A stretch of 38,023 bases of DNA, taken from positions 1 through 38,023 of the forward strand of contig VJOU01000026.1 of NCBI GenBank assembly GCA_007050995.1, in the 5' to 3' direction. Below, in pieces: positions 16,496 to 24,975 of the stretch (its first letter is position 1; the number at the start of each line of letters is the position of its first letter). Made by a program: the position numbers and the translations under genes. This DNA is from Glycocaulis profundi. Lineage in GTDB: Bacteria; Pseudomonadota; Alphaproteobacteria; Caulobacterales; Maricaulaceae. The notes below the pieces were generated by a model, which saw only the letters and a program-made list of their open reading frames with translations, was not told the DNA's origin and made no database searches.

Positions 16496-17983
16496 TCAGC
16501 CCTGACCGGCCTCCTGCAGCTCGGTCTCCACGGTGTCGAAGGTCTGCTCGATTTCCGCGGCGGGCGGCTTCGTGGCGAGGCTGACGCCGATGATGGCGAG
16601 CGTGCAGGCGATGAAGCCCGGCACGATCTCGTACATCACGCCCGAAAGCTGGAAGACGTAGATCCACAGCAGCACCACGGCCGCGCCGGTCACCATGCCC
16701 GCGATGGCGCCCTCGCGCGTCATCCGCTTCCAGTACAGCGATGCGATGATCACCGGACCGAAGGCCGCGCCGAACCCGGCCCAGGCGTTCGACACGATGC
16801 CCAGCACGGTGGAGTCCTCGTCATAGGCCAGCGCGACGGCCACCAGGGACACCAGCACCACCGAGATCCGGCCCACGGTGACCAGCTCTTTCTGGCTGGC
16901 GTCGCGGCGCACGAACATCTTGTAGAAATCCTCGGTCAGCGAGCTGGACGAGACCAGAAGCTGGGAGGAGATCGTGCTCATGATCGCCGCCAGGATGGCC
17001 GCCAGCAGGAAGCCGCCGACCAGCGGATGGAACAGGATCTGCGAGGACAGGACGATGAAAACGGACTCCGGGTCCTCCAGCGGAATGTCGTTGGCGGTGA
17101 CGTAGGCCAGCCCGATCAGGCCGGTGGCCAGCGCGCCGATGATGGTCACCAGCATCCAGCTCATGCCGATATTGCGCGCGGCGGGGACGTCCCTGACCGA
17201 GCGGATCGCCATGAAGCGCACGATGATGTGCGGCTGTCCGAAATAGCCCAGCCCCCAGGCCAGCAGCGATATCGCTGACAGCACGGTGACCCCGGCGAAC
17301 ATGTCCGTCAGGGTGGGGTCGATGGCGTTCAACTGGGTGTTCAGCTCGGCGATGGAGCCGAACTCGGTGAAGGCCACCACCGGCACCAGGATCAGCGCCA
17401 CGAACATGATGCAGCCCTGCACGAAGTCGGTCATGGACACCGCCATGAAGCCGCCGATCATGGTGTAGGACACGACCACGCCCGCGGTGATCCACAGGCC
17501 CCAGGTGTAGTCGAGCCCGAAGGCGTCGCGGAACAGCTTGCCGCCCGCCACCACGCCCGAGGACATGTACAGGGTGAAGAAGATCACGATGACGACCGAG
17601 GACAGCACCCGCAGGATGCGCGAACGGTCCTCGAAGCGCTTCTCGAAATAGTCGGGGATGGTGATCGCGTCGCTGGCCCGCTCGGTGTAGACCCGCAGGC
17701 GCGGCGCCACGATGAGATAGTTCGCGAGCGCGCCGATCAGCAGGCCGATGGCGATCCAGGCCTCGCTCATGCCGCCCAGGAACATCGCGCCGGGCAGGCC
17801 CATGAGCATCCAGCCGCTCATGTCCGACGCGCCCGCGGACAGCGAGGTCACCGCCGGGCCGAGCTTTCGTCCGCCGAGCATGTAGCCCGACACGTCGTCA
17901 GTCGATTTGCGGAAGGCGTAAAATCCGATCCCCAGCATAAGGGCGAAATACAAACAGAGTGAAAAAATCGTCCCGAATTCCAT
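16496..17983 (-). CDS. putP: Sodium/proline symporter PutP
   Basis: This 495-aa protein is an SSS-family symporter with about 13 hydrophobic segments in the inner membrane, importing L-proline with Na+. The diagnostic motif S-A-G-A-S-D-M-S-G-W-M-L-M-G-L-P-G-A lies at about 49-66. It also shows Y-F-E-K-R-F in the early loop and a C-terminal half typical of PutP: S-T-I-S-S-Q-L-L-V-S-S-S-S-L-T-E-D-F-Y. The length is normal. No putA is adjacent. It diverges from ndh across a 224-nt gap and lies 113 nt upstream of fadE on the same strand. A GGCCGC/GCGGCC hairpin in that gap has its T-run on the other strand, so it is not a convincing putP terminator. Confidence 0.93.
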   Translation of the reverse strand: MEFGTIFSLCLYFALMLGIGFYAFRKSTDDVSGYMLGGRKLGPAVTSLSAGASDMSGWMLMGLPGAMFLGGMSEAWIAIGLLIGALANYLIVAPRLRVYTERASDAITIPDYFEKRFEDRSRILRVLSSVVIVIFFTLYMSSGVVAGGKLFRDAFGLDYTWGLWITAGVVVSYTMIGGFMAVSMTDFVQGCIMFVALILVPVVAFTEFGSIAELNTQLNAIDPTLTDMFAGVTVLSAISLLAWGLGYFGQPHIIVRFMAIRSVRDVPAARNIGMSWMLVTIIGALATGLIGLAYVTANDIPLEDPESVFIVLSSQILFHPLVGGFLLAAILAAIMSTISSQLLVSSSSLTEDFYKMFVRRDASQKELVTVGRISVVLVSLVAVALAYDEDSTVLGIVSNAWAGFGAAFGPVIIASLYWKRMTREGAIAGMVTGAAVVLLWIYVFQLSGVMYEIVPGFIACTLAIIGVSLATKPPAAEIEQTFDTVETELQEAGQG

Positions 17984-18015
17984 GACGTCCCCGATGTTAC
18001 TGAAAGACGACCCGT

Positions 18016-18044
18016 GTCCTACGGATCACGGGCCGCCGGTTCAA
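18016..18044 (-). promoter_or_regulatory. Candidate putP promoter with overlapping dyad
   Basis: On the minus strand TTGAAC (18044-18039) and TAGGAC (18021-18016) are 17 nt apart, giving a start about 25 nt before putP. A CCCGTG...CACGGG dyad (18011-18032) covers the -10 and could be an operator. The rest of the 224-nt gap to ndh has an isolated TTGACA on the plus strand at 18065-18070 without a good -10. Confidence 0.35.
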
Positions 18045-18207
18045 GCCGAACGCTTCAAGTTATTTTGACAGGCGCAGTATTCCGCGGCTCGCCCCAGCGG
18101 CGGAACAACGCCCTCCCCGTCGCGTTGACGCCATTGAAGGCCGGTTCCGCGCGCGATGGCAAGCGCGGGGCGGGCCGTGGCGGGGCTTCAGCCATCACGG
18201 TATCGCG

Positions 18208-19509
18208 ATGACCTCAATGAACAGGGATGACGCCGCGCGCACGCGGGCAGTCGTGGTCGGGGCGGGCTTCGCCGGGATCGAGGCGGTCAAGAAACTGGCC
18301 AGAGCGGGGCTGGACGTCACCCTGGTCGACCGCACCAACCATCACCTGTTCAAGCCCATGCTCTATCAGTGCGCGACCGCGGCCCTGTCGCCGGGCGAGA
18401 TCGCCTGGCCGGGGCGGTTTTTGTTCAGGGGCCGGGAGAATGTGCGCGTGGTCATGGCCGAGGCGACCGGGATCGACCGCGAGGCCCGCCGCCTGCTGAC
18501 CGACGCGGGCGACTTTCCCTACGACCATCTCGTGATCGCGGCGGGCACCCGCTACGCCTATTTCGGCAACGAGGACTGGGGCGCGCACGCGCCGGGGCTG
18601 GACACGCTGGCGGACGCGGTGGAGATCCGCCGCCGCATCCTGACCGCGTTCGAGAAAGCCGAGCTGACCGACGACTCCGACGAGCGCCGCCGGCTGCTGA
18701 CCTTCGTGGTCGTGGGCGGCGGGCCGACGGGGGTGGAGATGGCCGGGGCGATCAGCGAGATCGCCCGGCTGACCCTGCGCCGCGAGTTCCGCCATTTCGA
18801 CCCCGGATCGGCGCGGGTGGTCCTGCTCGAAGCCATGAACGGAATTCTGGGCCAGCTCCCCGACAAACTCAGCGCCTACGCCCTGAAAGCGCTGGAGCGG
18901 ATGAAGGTCGAGGTCGTCACCGGCGCGAAGGTGGAGGACATCCAGAGAGACAGGGTGACCTACGAGGGCGGCGAGATCGACGCCTCCGTCATCGTCTGGG
19001 CGGCGGGGGTGAAGGCCTCGCCCGCGGCGGAATGGCTGGGTCTGGAGCCCGGGCCGGGCGGACGGGTGACGGTCGAGGACGACCTGTCCGTGCCCGGCTT
19101 TCCCGAGATCATGGTGATCGGCGACACCGCGGCCGTGAAAGACGAGGACGGCGATCCGGTCCCCGGCCTCGCCCCCGCCGCCAAGCAGATGGGCAAGCAT
19201 GCCGGGCGCCGCATCGCGGCGCTGGCCAAGGGCGCGGAGCCGCCGGGCGCCTTCCGCTACCGTCACATGGGCGATTTCGCCACCATCGGGCGCAACCGGG
19301 CCATCGTGAAGATGGGCCCGGTCCAGATGACCGGCTTCATCGCCTGGGTGCTGTGGTCCATCGCCCACATCATGTTCCTGGTCACCGCGCGCAGCCGGGT
19401 CTTCGTGTCGATGACGTGGGCGTGGAACTATGTCACCCACCGCCGCGCCGCCCGCCTGATAACCGGTCACTGGACCGCGGACGCGGGCGAAAAGACCGGC
19501 GAGCGCTAG
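18208..19509 (+). CDS. ndh: Type II NADH dehydrogenase (NDH-2)
   Basis: This 433-aa membrane-bound flavoprotein passes electrons from NADH to quinone without pumping protons. The FAD-binding motif V-V-V-G-A-G-F-A-G-I-E lies near the N-terminus, D-R-T-N-H-H-L-F-K-P-M-L-Y-Q follows, and the NAD-binding V-V-V-G-G-G-P-T-G-V-E-M-A-G lies mid-protein. V-W-A-A-G-V-K-A-S and A-P-A-A-K-Q-M-G are further family blocks. The hydrophobic stretch near 375-395 likely anchors it to the membrane. ATG 18208 is used; ATG 18217 would remove three residues, and neither has a strong ribosome site. It ends in a 4-nt overlap with the convergent oxidase operon, which suggests a shared respiratory role. Confidence 0.92.
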   Translation: MTSMNRDDAARTRAVVVGAGFAGIEAVKKLARAGLDVTLVDRTNHHLFKPMLYQCATAALSPGEIAWPGRFLFRGRENVRVVMAEATGIDREARRLLTDAGDFPYDHLVIAAGTRYAYFGNEDWGAHAPGLDTLADAVEIRRRILTAFEKAELTDDSDERRRLLTFVVVGGGPTGVEMAGAISEIARLTLRREFRHFDPGSARVVLLEAMNGILGQLPDKLSAYALKALERMKVEVVTGAKVEDIQRDRVTYEGGEIDASVIVWAAGVKASPAAEWLGLEPGPGGRVTVEDDLSVPGFPEIMVIGDTAAVKDEDGDPVPGLAPAAKQMGKHAGRRIAALAKGAEPPGAFRYRHMGDFATIGRNRAIVKMGPVQMTGFIAWVLWSIAHIMFLVTARSRVFVSMTWAWNYVTHRRAARLITGHWTADAGEKTGER

Positions 19510-19883
19510 CCCGCGCAGGCGGCGAGGAACAGCACCGGCGCCCCGATCCAGATGGTCGAGACCACCGCCGCGACGGTCAGCAGGACCGAGGCGGATTTCA
19601 GGAACACCCCGCCCTCCCCCGGCCAGCGTTTCGCCGCGGCGTGAAGCGGCAGCCACAGGGCGGCGCCCGCGGCGATGTGGGCGAGATAGACGCCGATCAG
19701 CACGGCGCGGTTCACGCTTATGCCGCCGAGAAACGCGGCCTCCTCCCAGCCCCAGCGGCAGCCCAGCGCGTGCAGGCCGTAGAGCAGGATGAAGCCCGAC
19801 GCCCAGACGCTGAACCCGGCGACCAGCCAGATCAGGTGCAGGCCCGAGACCGGGCGGGCGGGGGATGGGATCGCATCGGTCAT
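19506..19883 (-). CDS. Small membrane protein of the cytochrome oxidase operon
   Basis: This 125-aa protein has three or four hydrophobic segments and the pattern W-A-S-G-F-I-L-L-Y-G-L-H-A-L-G-C followed by S-V-N-R-A-V-L-I-G-V-Y-L-A-H. I recognise the style from oxidase-linked membrane proteins of alphaproteobacteria but cannot assign a function. A CoxP-like or assembly role is possible. Its ATG overlaps the TGA of the fused subunit I-III gene (ATGA), so it is translated as the last gene of that operon. Its stop overlaps the end of ndh. Confidence 0.8.
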   Translation of the reverse strand: MTDAIPSPARPVSGLHLIWLVAGFSVWASGFILLYGLHALGCRWGWEEAAFLGGISVNRAVLIGVYLAHIAAGAALWLPLHAAAKRWPGEGGVFLKSASVLLTVAAVVSTIWIGAPVLFLAACAG

Positions 19884-22393
19884 GCGGGCAGGCCGTGGGG
19901 CAGGAGGAAGACCAGACCCAGGCCGATGAGCCCGGTCATGGCGGAGTAGGCGTGCCAGATGGCGGGGGCGCGGGCGTCCACGGCGCGGGCCGCCGAAATC
20001 CATCCCTTCCGGCCCCGCGCCCAGGCATAGCCGGAGAACAGCACCCCGATCAGGGCGTGGATCGCCGAATAGGCCAGCATGGCGGCGGTCGCCGCCGCAT
20101 AGCCGTGGCTGGTGGGATCGGGCACGGCGAGGAAGGCGATCGCTGCCAGTCCCGCCGCGGCGGCCAGCGAGGCGGCGCCCGCCACGATCTGCCACAGCTC
20201 GCGCGCCCGCGCCTTGCCCTTCGCGTTCATCGTGCGCGCCCGCGCCGCGGCGAAGGCGGCCAGAAGCAGCGCCAGCACGGCGGCGGGAAGCGCCAGCCCG
20301 CCCGCGCCGATCATCTCCTCAGGCGGCCAGTTCGGCGCGATGGTCCATAAGAACAGGTAGCCGAAGATCAGGCAGGCATAGAGCGTGCCGTTCGCGATCA
20401 GGGTGTAGGTCAGTCCCAGCAGGGTGGGCGGGCTCTGCGTCACGTGGTGGAGCGGAAGAGTCTCGCCCAGCCCGGCGTCCTCGGGCGCGGGATCGGTCTT
20501 CGACCCGATCGACCACAGCCAGCGCATGGCGAAGACCGCCGCTCCCGCCAGCCCGATCAGCGACCACCAGTAGGCGCTGAACAGGAAGCACAGGAAGAAC
20601 ACGCCCATGCTCATCGCCGTCCACAGCGGCGTGTAGTCGTTGTTGGGCAGCACGATGATCTGGTCGGGTTTTCCCGAGACCATGTCCACGCCCAGCGTCT
20701 CCATCCGCCCGTCCTTGACCCGGCCCAGATAGCCCCGCCCCGCGGCGAGGTCCGCGCCGAGCTTCGGATTGTCCTCCAGCGGGTCGCGGCTCTCGATCTT
20801 CGGCAGGGAGGCGAAGACATAGCTGGGTGGCGGGGTGGGCATGGCCCAGTCGATGCCCGTCGCGCCCCACGGATTGCGGCGGAAGCGGCGGCCGAAGCGG
20901 AGCTGGAGCACCACGTCGACCACGAACAGCGCGAAGCCCGCCGTCATCATGAACCCGCCCACCGACGAGATCAGGTTGGGCAGATCCCAGCCCAGCCCCG
21001 CCTCGTAGGTGAATACCCGCCGCGGCATGCCCAGCAGGCCGGTGAAATGCATGACGAGGAAGGTCAGGTTGAAGCCGATGAAGATCAGCCAGAAGGCGGC
21101 TTTCGAGACCTGGAACACCGGCAGCCGCCCGGTCGCCTGGGGCAGCCAGTAATAGGTGGCCGCCATCATCGGGAACACGAAGCCCCCGATCAGCACGTAG
21201 TGCAGGTGGGCGACCACGAAATGGGTGTCGTGGGCCTGCCAGTTGAACGGCACCAGCGCCAGCATCACCCCCGTCAGCCCGCCGAACACGAACACCGAGA
21301 AGAAACCCAGAATGTAATACATGGGCAGGGCGAAGACCGGCCGGCCTTTGAACAGGGTCGCCAGCCAGGCGAAGATCTGCACCCCCGTGGGCACCGCCAC
21401 CAGTGCGCTGGCCGCCGAGAAGAAGGCGAGCGCCAGATGGGGTATGCCCACCGTGAACATGTGGTGGACCCAGAGCCCGAAGCTGAGGAATGCCAGCGCG
21501 ATGATCGCGGCCACGATCCACGTGTAACCCACGATCTTCGTCCTCGCGAAGACCGGTATCAGGGTGGATATCGCCCCCGCCGCGGGCAGGAAGATGATGT
21601 AGACCTCCGGGTGGCCGAACAGCCAGAACAGGTGCTGCCACAGCAGCGGATCGCCGCCCCTGAGCGCGTCGAAGAACGGCCAGCCGAAGGCGCGTTCGAC
21701 CTCCAGCAGGATCGAGCCCAGGATGAGCGGGGGGAAGCCCACCAGCATCATCCCGGCGGTGACCAGAAGATACCAGCCCATCAGCGGCATGCGGTTGAGC
21801 GCCATGCCCCCGGTGCGCACCTTGAGCACCGTGACCACGAACTCCACCGCCGCGCAGACCGCGCTGATCTCCACGAAGGTGATGCCCAGCAGCCAGACAT
21901 CGGCGCTGATCCCCGGCGTGTATTCGCGCGAGGACAGGGGCGTGTACATGAACCAGCCCCCGTCCGGCGCGGCGCCGAAGACCATGGAGGCGAGGATGAT
22001 CGAGCCGCCGAACAGATAGCACCAGTAGCCGAAGGCGCTCAGGCGCGGGAAGGCGAGGTCGCGCGCGCCCAGAATCTTGGGCAGCAGATACAGCGCCACC
22101 CCCTCGATCAGGGGGATGGCGAACAGGAACATCATCACCGTGCCGTGCATGGTGAAGAGCTGGCTGTAGAGCTCGGGCCCGACGAAGGGGTTCTCGGGCC
22201 GGGCGAGCTGGGCGCGGATCAGCATCGACAGCAGGCCGCCGATGGCGAAGAACACGAAGGCCGTGACGATGAAGCGCCGCCCGATGACGGTGTGGTTCAC
22301 CGCCGAGGCCGCGCCGAAGCCTTTCGGGACCTTCCAGATCGCGTGCAGCGCCCGGTGCAGGCCGAGGGGGGTGAACTCGCGCCGCTCGGTCAT
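19880..22393 (-). CDS. Cytochrome c oxidase subunit I fused to subunit III-like domain
   Basis: This 837-aa inner-membrane protein joins the catalytic subunit to a subunit III-like tail. Haem a ligand H83 lies in F-T-M-H-G-T. CuB ligand H261, with E263 and cross-link Tyr265, lies in G-H-P-E-V-Y, which marks an A1-type haem-copper oxidase. H310-H311 supply CuB, and H396 and H398 in V-V-A-H-L-H-Y supply haems a3 and a. After a hydrophilic linker (about 520-600) come two transmembrane segments. From about residue 670 a COX3-like region follows, with L-T-Y-T-L-I-A-N-G-T-L-Y. Such fusions occur in CoxN-type and caa3-type oxidases. ATGA overlaps at both ends place it between subunit II and the 125-aa protein. 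Confidence 0.93.
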   Translation of the reverse strand: MTERREFTPLGLHRALHAIWKVPKGFGAASAVNHTVIGRRFIVTAFVFFAIGGLLSMLIRAQLARPENPFVGPELYSQLFTMHGTVMMFLFAIPLIEGVALYLLPKILGARDLAFPRLSAFGYWCYLFGGSIILASMVFGAAPDGGWFMYTPLSSREYTPGISADVWLLGITFVEISAVCAAVEFVVTVLKVRTGGMALNRMPLMGWYLLVTAGMMLVGFPPLILGSILLEVERAFGWPFFDALRGGDPLLWQHLFWLFGHPEVYIIFLPAAGAISTLIPVFARTKIVGYTWIVAAIIALAFLSFGLWVHHMFTVGIPHLALAFFSAASALVAVPTGVQIFAWLATLFKGRPVFALPMYYILGFFSVFVFGGLTGVMLALVPFNWQAHDTHFVVAHLHYVLIGGFVFPMMAATYYWLPQATGRLPVFQVSKAAFWLIFIGFNLTFLVMHFTGLLGMPRRVFTYEAGLGWDLPNLISSVGGFMMTAGFALFVVDVVLQLRFGRRFRRNPWGATGIDWAMPTPPPSYVFASLPKIESRDPLEDNPKLGADLAAGRGYLGRVKDGRMETLGVDMVSGKPDQIIVLPNNDYTPLWTAMSMGVFFLCFLFSAYWWSLIGLAGAAVFAMRWLWSIGSKTDPAPEDAGLGETLPLHHVTQSPPTLLGLTYTLIANGTLYACLIFGYLFLWTIAPNWPPEEMIGAGGLALPAAVLALLLAAFAAARARTMNAKGKARARELWQIVAGAASLAAAAGLAAIAFLAVPDPTSHGYAAATAAMLAYSAIHALIGVLFSGYAWARGRKGWISAARAVDARAPAIWHAYSAMTGLIGLGLVFLLPHGLPA

Positions 22394-23079
22394 TGGCCCG
22401 CCTCCTCGAGCACGCGGGCCAGCGCGGCCTCGTAATCGTCCGCCTCATGGGCCTGCACCGCGAAATCCATGCCCGCATGGCCGATGCCGCAGAACTCCGC
22501 GCACTGGCCGCGATACAGCCCCGGCTCCTCGGCGAACAGGCGCAGCACGTTGGTCTGGCCCGGTATGGCGTCGATCTTGCCAGCGAGCTGCGGGACCCAG
22601 AAGGCGTGGATCACGTCCGCGGTGGTGATGGCCACGTCCACCGGCTCGCCCGCGGGGATGTGCAGCACGGTCAGAGTCTCGCCCCCCTCCGGGTAGCCGA
22701 AGCGCCAGCCCCACTGGAAGGCCTCCGCCTCCACTCTGAACGCACCGTCATCGCGCGGCAGCATGGACTGGCCCGAAGGCAGCGCCCAGGCGAGCAGCGC
22801 GATCAGCACCACGATGGGAAAGGCCAGCCCGCCGCCGATCAGCCAGACCCGCTCGGGAACGCCTGCCAGTCCGGTGCGGTTCTTGAAGGCGTACAGAAAC
22901 AGGCCGCAGACCAGCGCCAGCACCACGCCCGAGCCGATCAGCATGACCCACCAGACCAGCGCGATCTCGCGCGCGGCGGGCCCTGCGGGCTCCAGCGTGG
23001 ACAACGGCCCCTCGCACGCGGCGAGGACGGGAAGCGCGAGAAGGGGGATCAGGCGATGAGCCCGAAGAACACGTTTCAC
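22390..23079 (-). CDS. Cytochrome c oxidase subunit II (lipoprotein)
   Basis: This 229-aa protein has a GTG start. Its N-terminus is a lipoprotein signal: K-R-V-L-R charged region, hydrophobic core and lipobox L-A-A-C with Cys22. Two transmembrane helices lie at about 40-64 and 78-100. The periplasmic CuA domain keeps all ligands: H158, C193, E195, C197, H201 and M204 (C-A-E-F-C-G-I-G-H-A-G-M). There is no fused cytochrome c domain. It receives electrons from cytochrome c and passes them to subunit I. The stop overlaps the subunit I start by ATGA. The first 24 nt overlap the start region of the divergent DUF2231 gene. A shorter start would destroy the signal peptide, so I keep GTG 23079. Confidence 0.9.
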   Translation of the reverse strand: MKRVLRAHRLIPLLALPVLAACEGPLSTLEPAGPAAREIALVWWVMLIGSGVVLALVCGLFLYAFKNRTGLAGVPERVWLIGGGLAFPIVVLIALLAWALPSGQSMLPRDDGAFRVEAEAFQWGWRFGYPEGGETLTVLHIPAGEPVDVAITTADVIHAFWVPQLAGKIDAIPGQTNVLRLFAEEPGLYRGQCAEFCGIGHAGMDFAVQAHEADDYEAALARVLEEAGQ

Positions 23080-23607
23080 AATCCGTCCGCGAAGGACCCG
23101 GCCTACCATGATCTGGACAGCCGGATCGCCGTGGCCGGCCACCCGATCCACGCCATGCTGGTCGCTTTCCCCATCGCGGGCGTGTTCGCGCAGGCCTTCT
23201 CCGACGTCGCCTACTGGTGGACCGCCGACCCGTTCTGGATCCGCGCCGCCCTGTGGGCCAGCGGCGGGGCCTTCGCCATGGGCTGCGTCGCGGCCCTGTC
23301 GGGCATGGCCGAGATGGTCATGGTCCCCGGCGTGCGCCGCCGGGCGGCGGCCTGGAGCCATGCGGTCGCCGCCATGGTCCTGATCGGCCTTCTGGGCACG
23401 AGCTGGGGCCTGCGCCTGCAGGAGGGCGACGCGGCGGTCCTGCCCTGGGGGCTGGTCCTGTCCTGGATCTCGCTGGGCGCGGTCGCCGTCGCGGGCTGGC
23501 ATGGAGGCAAGCTGGTGTTCGAGCATCAGGTGGGCATCGCGATTCCGGAGGACGATGAAGAGGGGGGCGCGGGCGCCTCGGAGACCAGCGGCAGCTCGCC
23601 CTCCTGA
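23056..23607 (+). CDS. DUF2231 membrane protein, antisense within the oxidase operon
   Basis: This 183-aa protein has four hydrophobic segments and the DUF2231 pattern A-G-H-P-I-H-A-M-L-V-A-F-P-I-A followed by A-Y-W-W-T-A-D-P-F-W. The function is unknown; members are often near haem or respiratory genes. The ATG at 23056 has a GGGGGA site about 8 nt before it. Its C-terminal tail is polar and low-complexity (E-D-D-E-E-G-G-A-G-A-S). The gene sits on the opposite strand inside the oxidase cluster. Its first 24 nt overlap subunit II divergently, and its last 82 nt overlap the CopD-like gene convergently. Confidence 0.85.
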   Translation: MSPKNTFHNPSAKDPAYHDLDSRIAVAGHPIHAMLVAFPIAGVFAQAFSDVAYWWTADPFWIRAALWASGGAFAMGCVAALSGMAEMVMVPGVRRRAAAWSHAVAAMVLIGLLGTSWGLRLQEGDAAVLPWGLVLSWISLGAVAVAGWHGGKLVFEHQVGIAIPEDDEEGGAGASETSGSSPS

Positions 23608-24059
23608 CCGCGCAGCATCCAGTCGGGGAACCAGGACGGGTCGATCACGGGCCGGGCGAGCACGAACCAGAAGGTCAGTCCCACGAAGACCACCGCGCCC
23701 GTCGTGAGGGCGAAGCGCTTCCACCGCGTGGGCCGGGCGTCGGGGGCTTCGAGCTGATCGAGCACGCGGCCGATCATCATGTGGATCGCGCCCATGCCCG
23801 CGACCGCCATCATCTTGAGAAACAGCCAGTCGCCGATGGTGACGTAGGAGAAGATCAGCGCGGTGCCCGTGGCGATGGCGATCACCGCTGCGGGCGAGAC
23901 CACCGCGTCGTAGGTGAAGCGGGAGAAATGGTGCAGGCGCACGACCGTGGCCCGGTCTGGCAGCTCGCTGTCCCGGCGCAGCATGGCGGGCAGGGCGATC
24001 AGCCCCCCCGCCCAGACCGCGAAAGCCGCGATGTGCAGCGCTTTGATGAAGACCATCAT
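23526..24059 (-). CDS. CopD-like membrane protein of the oxidase cluster
   Basis: This 177-aa protein has four hydrophobic segments, conserved His in I-K-A-L-H-I-A-A-F and L-H-H-F-S-R-F, and M-A-V-A-G-M-G-A-I-H. This resembles CopD/DUF2269-type proteins found beside copper-dependent oxidases, where they may help copper delivery or haem handling. The ATG at 24059 overlaps the stop of the CtaG-like gene (ATGA), and the next Met (24056) is one codon later. The last 28 residues, rich in Ser and Pro, are encoded opposite the tail of the DUF2231 gene. The exact role is uncertain. Confidence 0.8.
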   Translation of the reverse strand: MMVFIKALHIAAFAVWAGGLIALPAMLRRDSELPDRATVVRLHHFSRFTYDAVVSPAAVIAIATGTALIFSYVTIGDWLFLKMMAVAGMGAIHMMIGRVLDQLEAPDARPTRWKRFALTTGAVVFVGLTFWFVLARPVIDPSWFPDWMLRGQEGELPLVSEAPAPPSSSSSGIAMPT

Positions 24060-24808
24060 GCCCGCTGGTCCGCCTCGCCGATCCAGCGCGCGAAGCCCGC
24101 CAGCAGAAGCGCCAGATAGGGCAGCATGCCCGGCACCCACATCAGAAGCCCCGCGAGCTGCTGGTCCTCCAGCCGGGTCAGACCCCAGGCGGTCGTGGTC
24201 AGCATGTGCGGGTCGTAGAGCGCCTCGGGCGCGAAGGCGATCAGCGCGCCCAGCAGGCCCATCTGAGCCACGAAGCCGGTCAGCACGGTCATGCGCGTCA
24301 CCGGCTGGTCGCGGCGCGCCATCAGCGCGCGCCAGAACCAGACCGCCGTGCCCAGCAGGGACAGCTGCATCAGCCAGTAGCCGCCGTCATCGCTCATGGC
24401 GAAGGCGTAGGGCGCGGGCGCGTGCCAGACCCAGAACACCAGCACGTGCGCGCCCGCCGCCCCCATCAGGAAAGGCGCGGAGCGCTCGAACGTGCGCGCC
24501 CGCGCCAGCCCCCAGGCCAGAAGCGGCGCGGCCAGCGCGACCAGCATGATGTGATTGGCGACCCGGGCGGAGAACAGCGCCGCGCTCATCGCGCACAGGG
24601 GCGAGACGAACAGCACGAACAGCACCACCCAGCCGCCATTCAGCGACAGGGTCCGGCCCGTGTCGTCAGGCCGCACGGCATGGCGCAGCGCGATCAGACC
24701 GGCCAGGGCGGCGAGCGCGAGCAGCAGAGGGGGATCGGGATTCCACGCCGCCCAGAACCCGCCCGGCGTCGCGGCAGGACCGCAATAGGGAATCGCGCTC
24801 CAGCTCAT
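24056..24808 (-). CDS. CtaG-like cytochrome c oxidase assembly membrane protein
   Basis: This 250-aa protein has about seven hydrophobic segments and belongs to the caa3_CtaG group (distinct from Cox11-type CtaG). Signatures are F-V-S-P-L-C-A-M-S-A-A-L-F-S, followed by A-N-H-I-M-L-V-A-L-A-A-P-L-L-A-W-G, and near the C-terminus D-Q-Q-L-A-G-L-L-M-W-V-P-G. Family members support copper insertion into, or formation of, aa3/caa3 oxidases. It is the first gene of the minus-strand cluster, transcribed away from the MFS gene across a 167-nt gap, and its stop overlaps the CopD-like start. No strong ribosome site was seen before ATG 24808. Confidence 0.88.
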   Translation of the reverse strand: MSWSAIPYCGPAATPGGFWAAWNPDPPLLLALAALAGLIALRHAVRPDDTGRTLSLNGGWVVLFVLFVSPLCAMSAALFSARVANHIMLVALAAPLLAWGLARARTFERSAPFLMGAAGAHVLVFWVWHAPAPYAFAMSDDGGYWLMQLSLLGTAVWFWRALMARRDQPVTRMTVLTGFVAQMGLLGALIAFAPEALYDPHMLTTTAWGLTRLEDQQLAGLLMWVPGMLPYLALLLAGFARWIGEADQRA

Positions 24809-24894
24809 GGCGCGGAGATGTCCGCCTCAGGGCGGGTCGAAACGGTCATGGCGGCCCCCGAAGGCATGCGAGAAGTCCGTCGCGGGAAACCGCG

Positions 24895-24972
24895 CCGGTC
24901 TTGAGATAACGCGTTCAGCAGGCGCCTGTTCCGCCCGGTCTTGCCAGCGGAACCCGCCAGGTCCAAGACCGG
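24895..24972 (+). repeat. Three copies of CCGGTCTTG before the MFS gene
   Basis: CCGGTCTTG occurs at 24895-24903 and again at 24935-24943, exactly 40 nt apart. Its inverse CAAGACCGG lies at 24964-24972, ending 3 nt before the MFS ATG. Copies two and three form a 9-bp stem around a 20-nt loop that contains an inner GCGG/CCGC stem and the weak ribosome site. The same 9-mer also occurs once inside the fadE coding region (14146-14154), so single copies are not significant; the clustering is. Confidence 0.5.
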
Positions 24973-24975
24973 CCC

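Noticed and set aside
18065-18070. Perfect TTGACA as the ndh promoter -35.
   Set aside because: The bases 16-18 nt downstream (CTCGCC region) do not resemble a -10.
18014-18211. 65-codon open frame in the putP-ndh gap.
   Set aside because: No ribosome site, Arg/Ser/Ala-rich shadow-like composition, and it covers the likely putP promoter.
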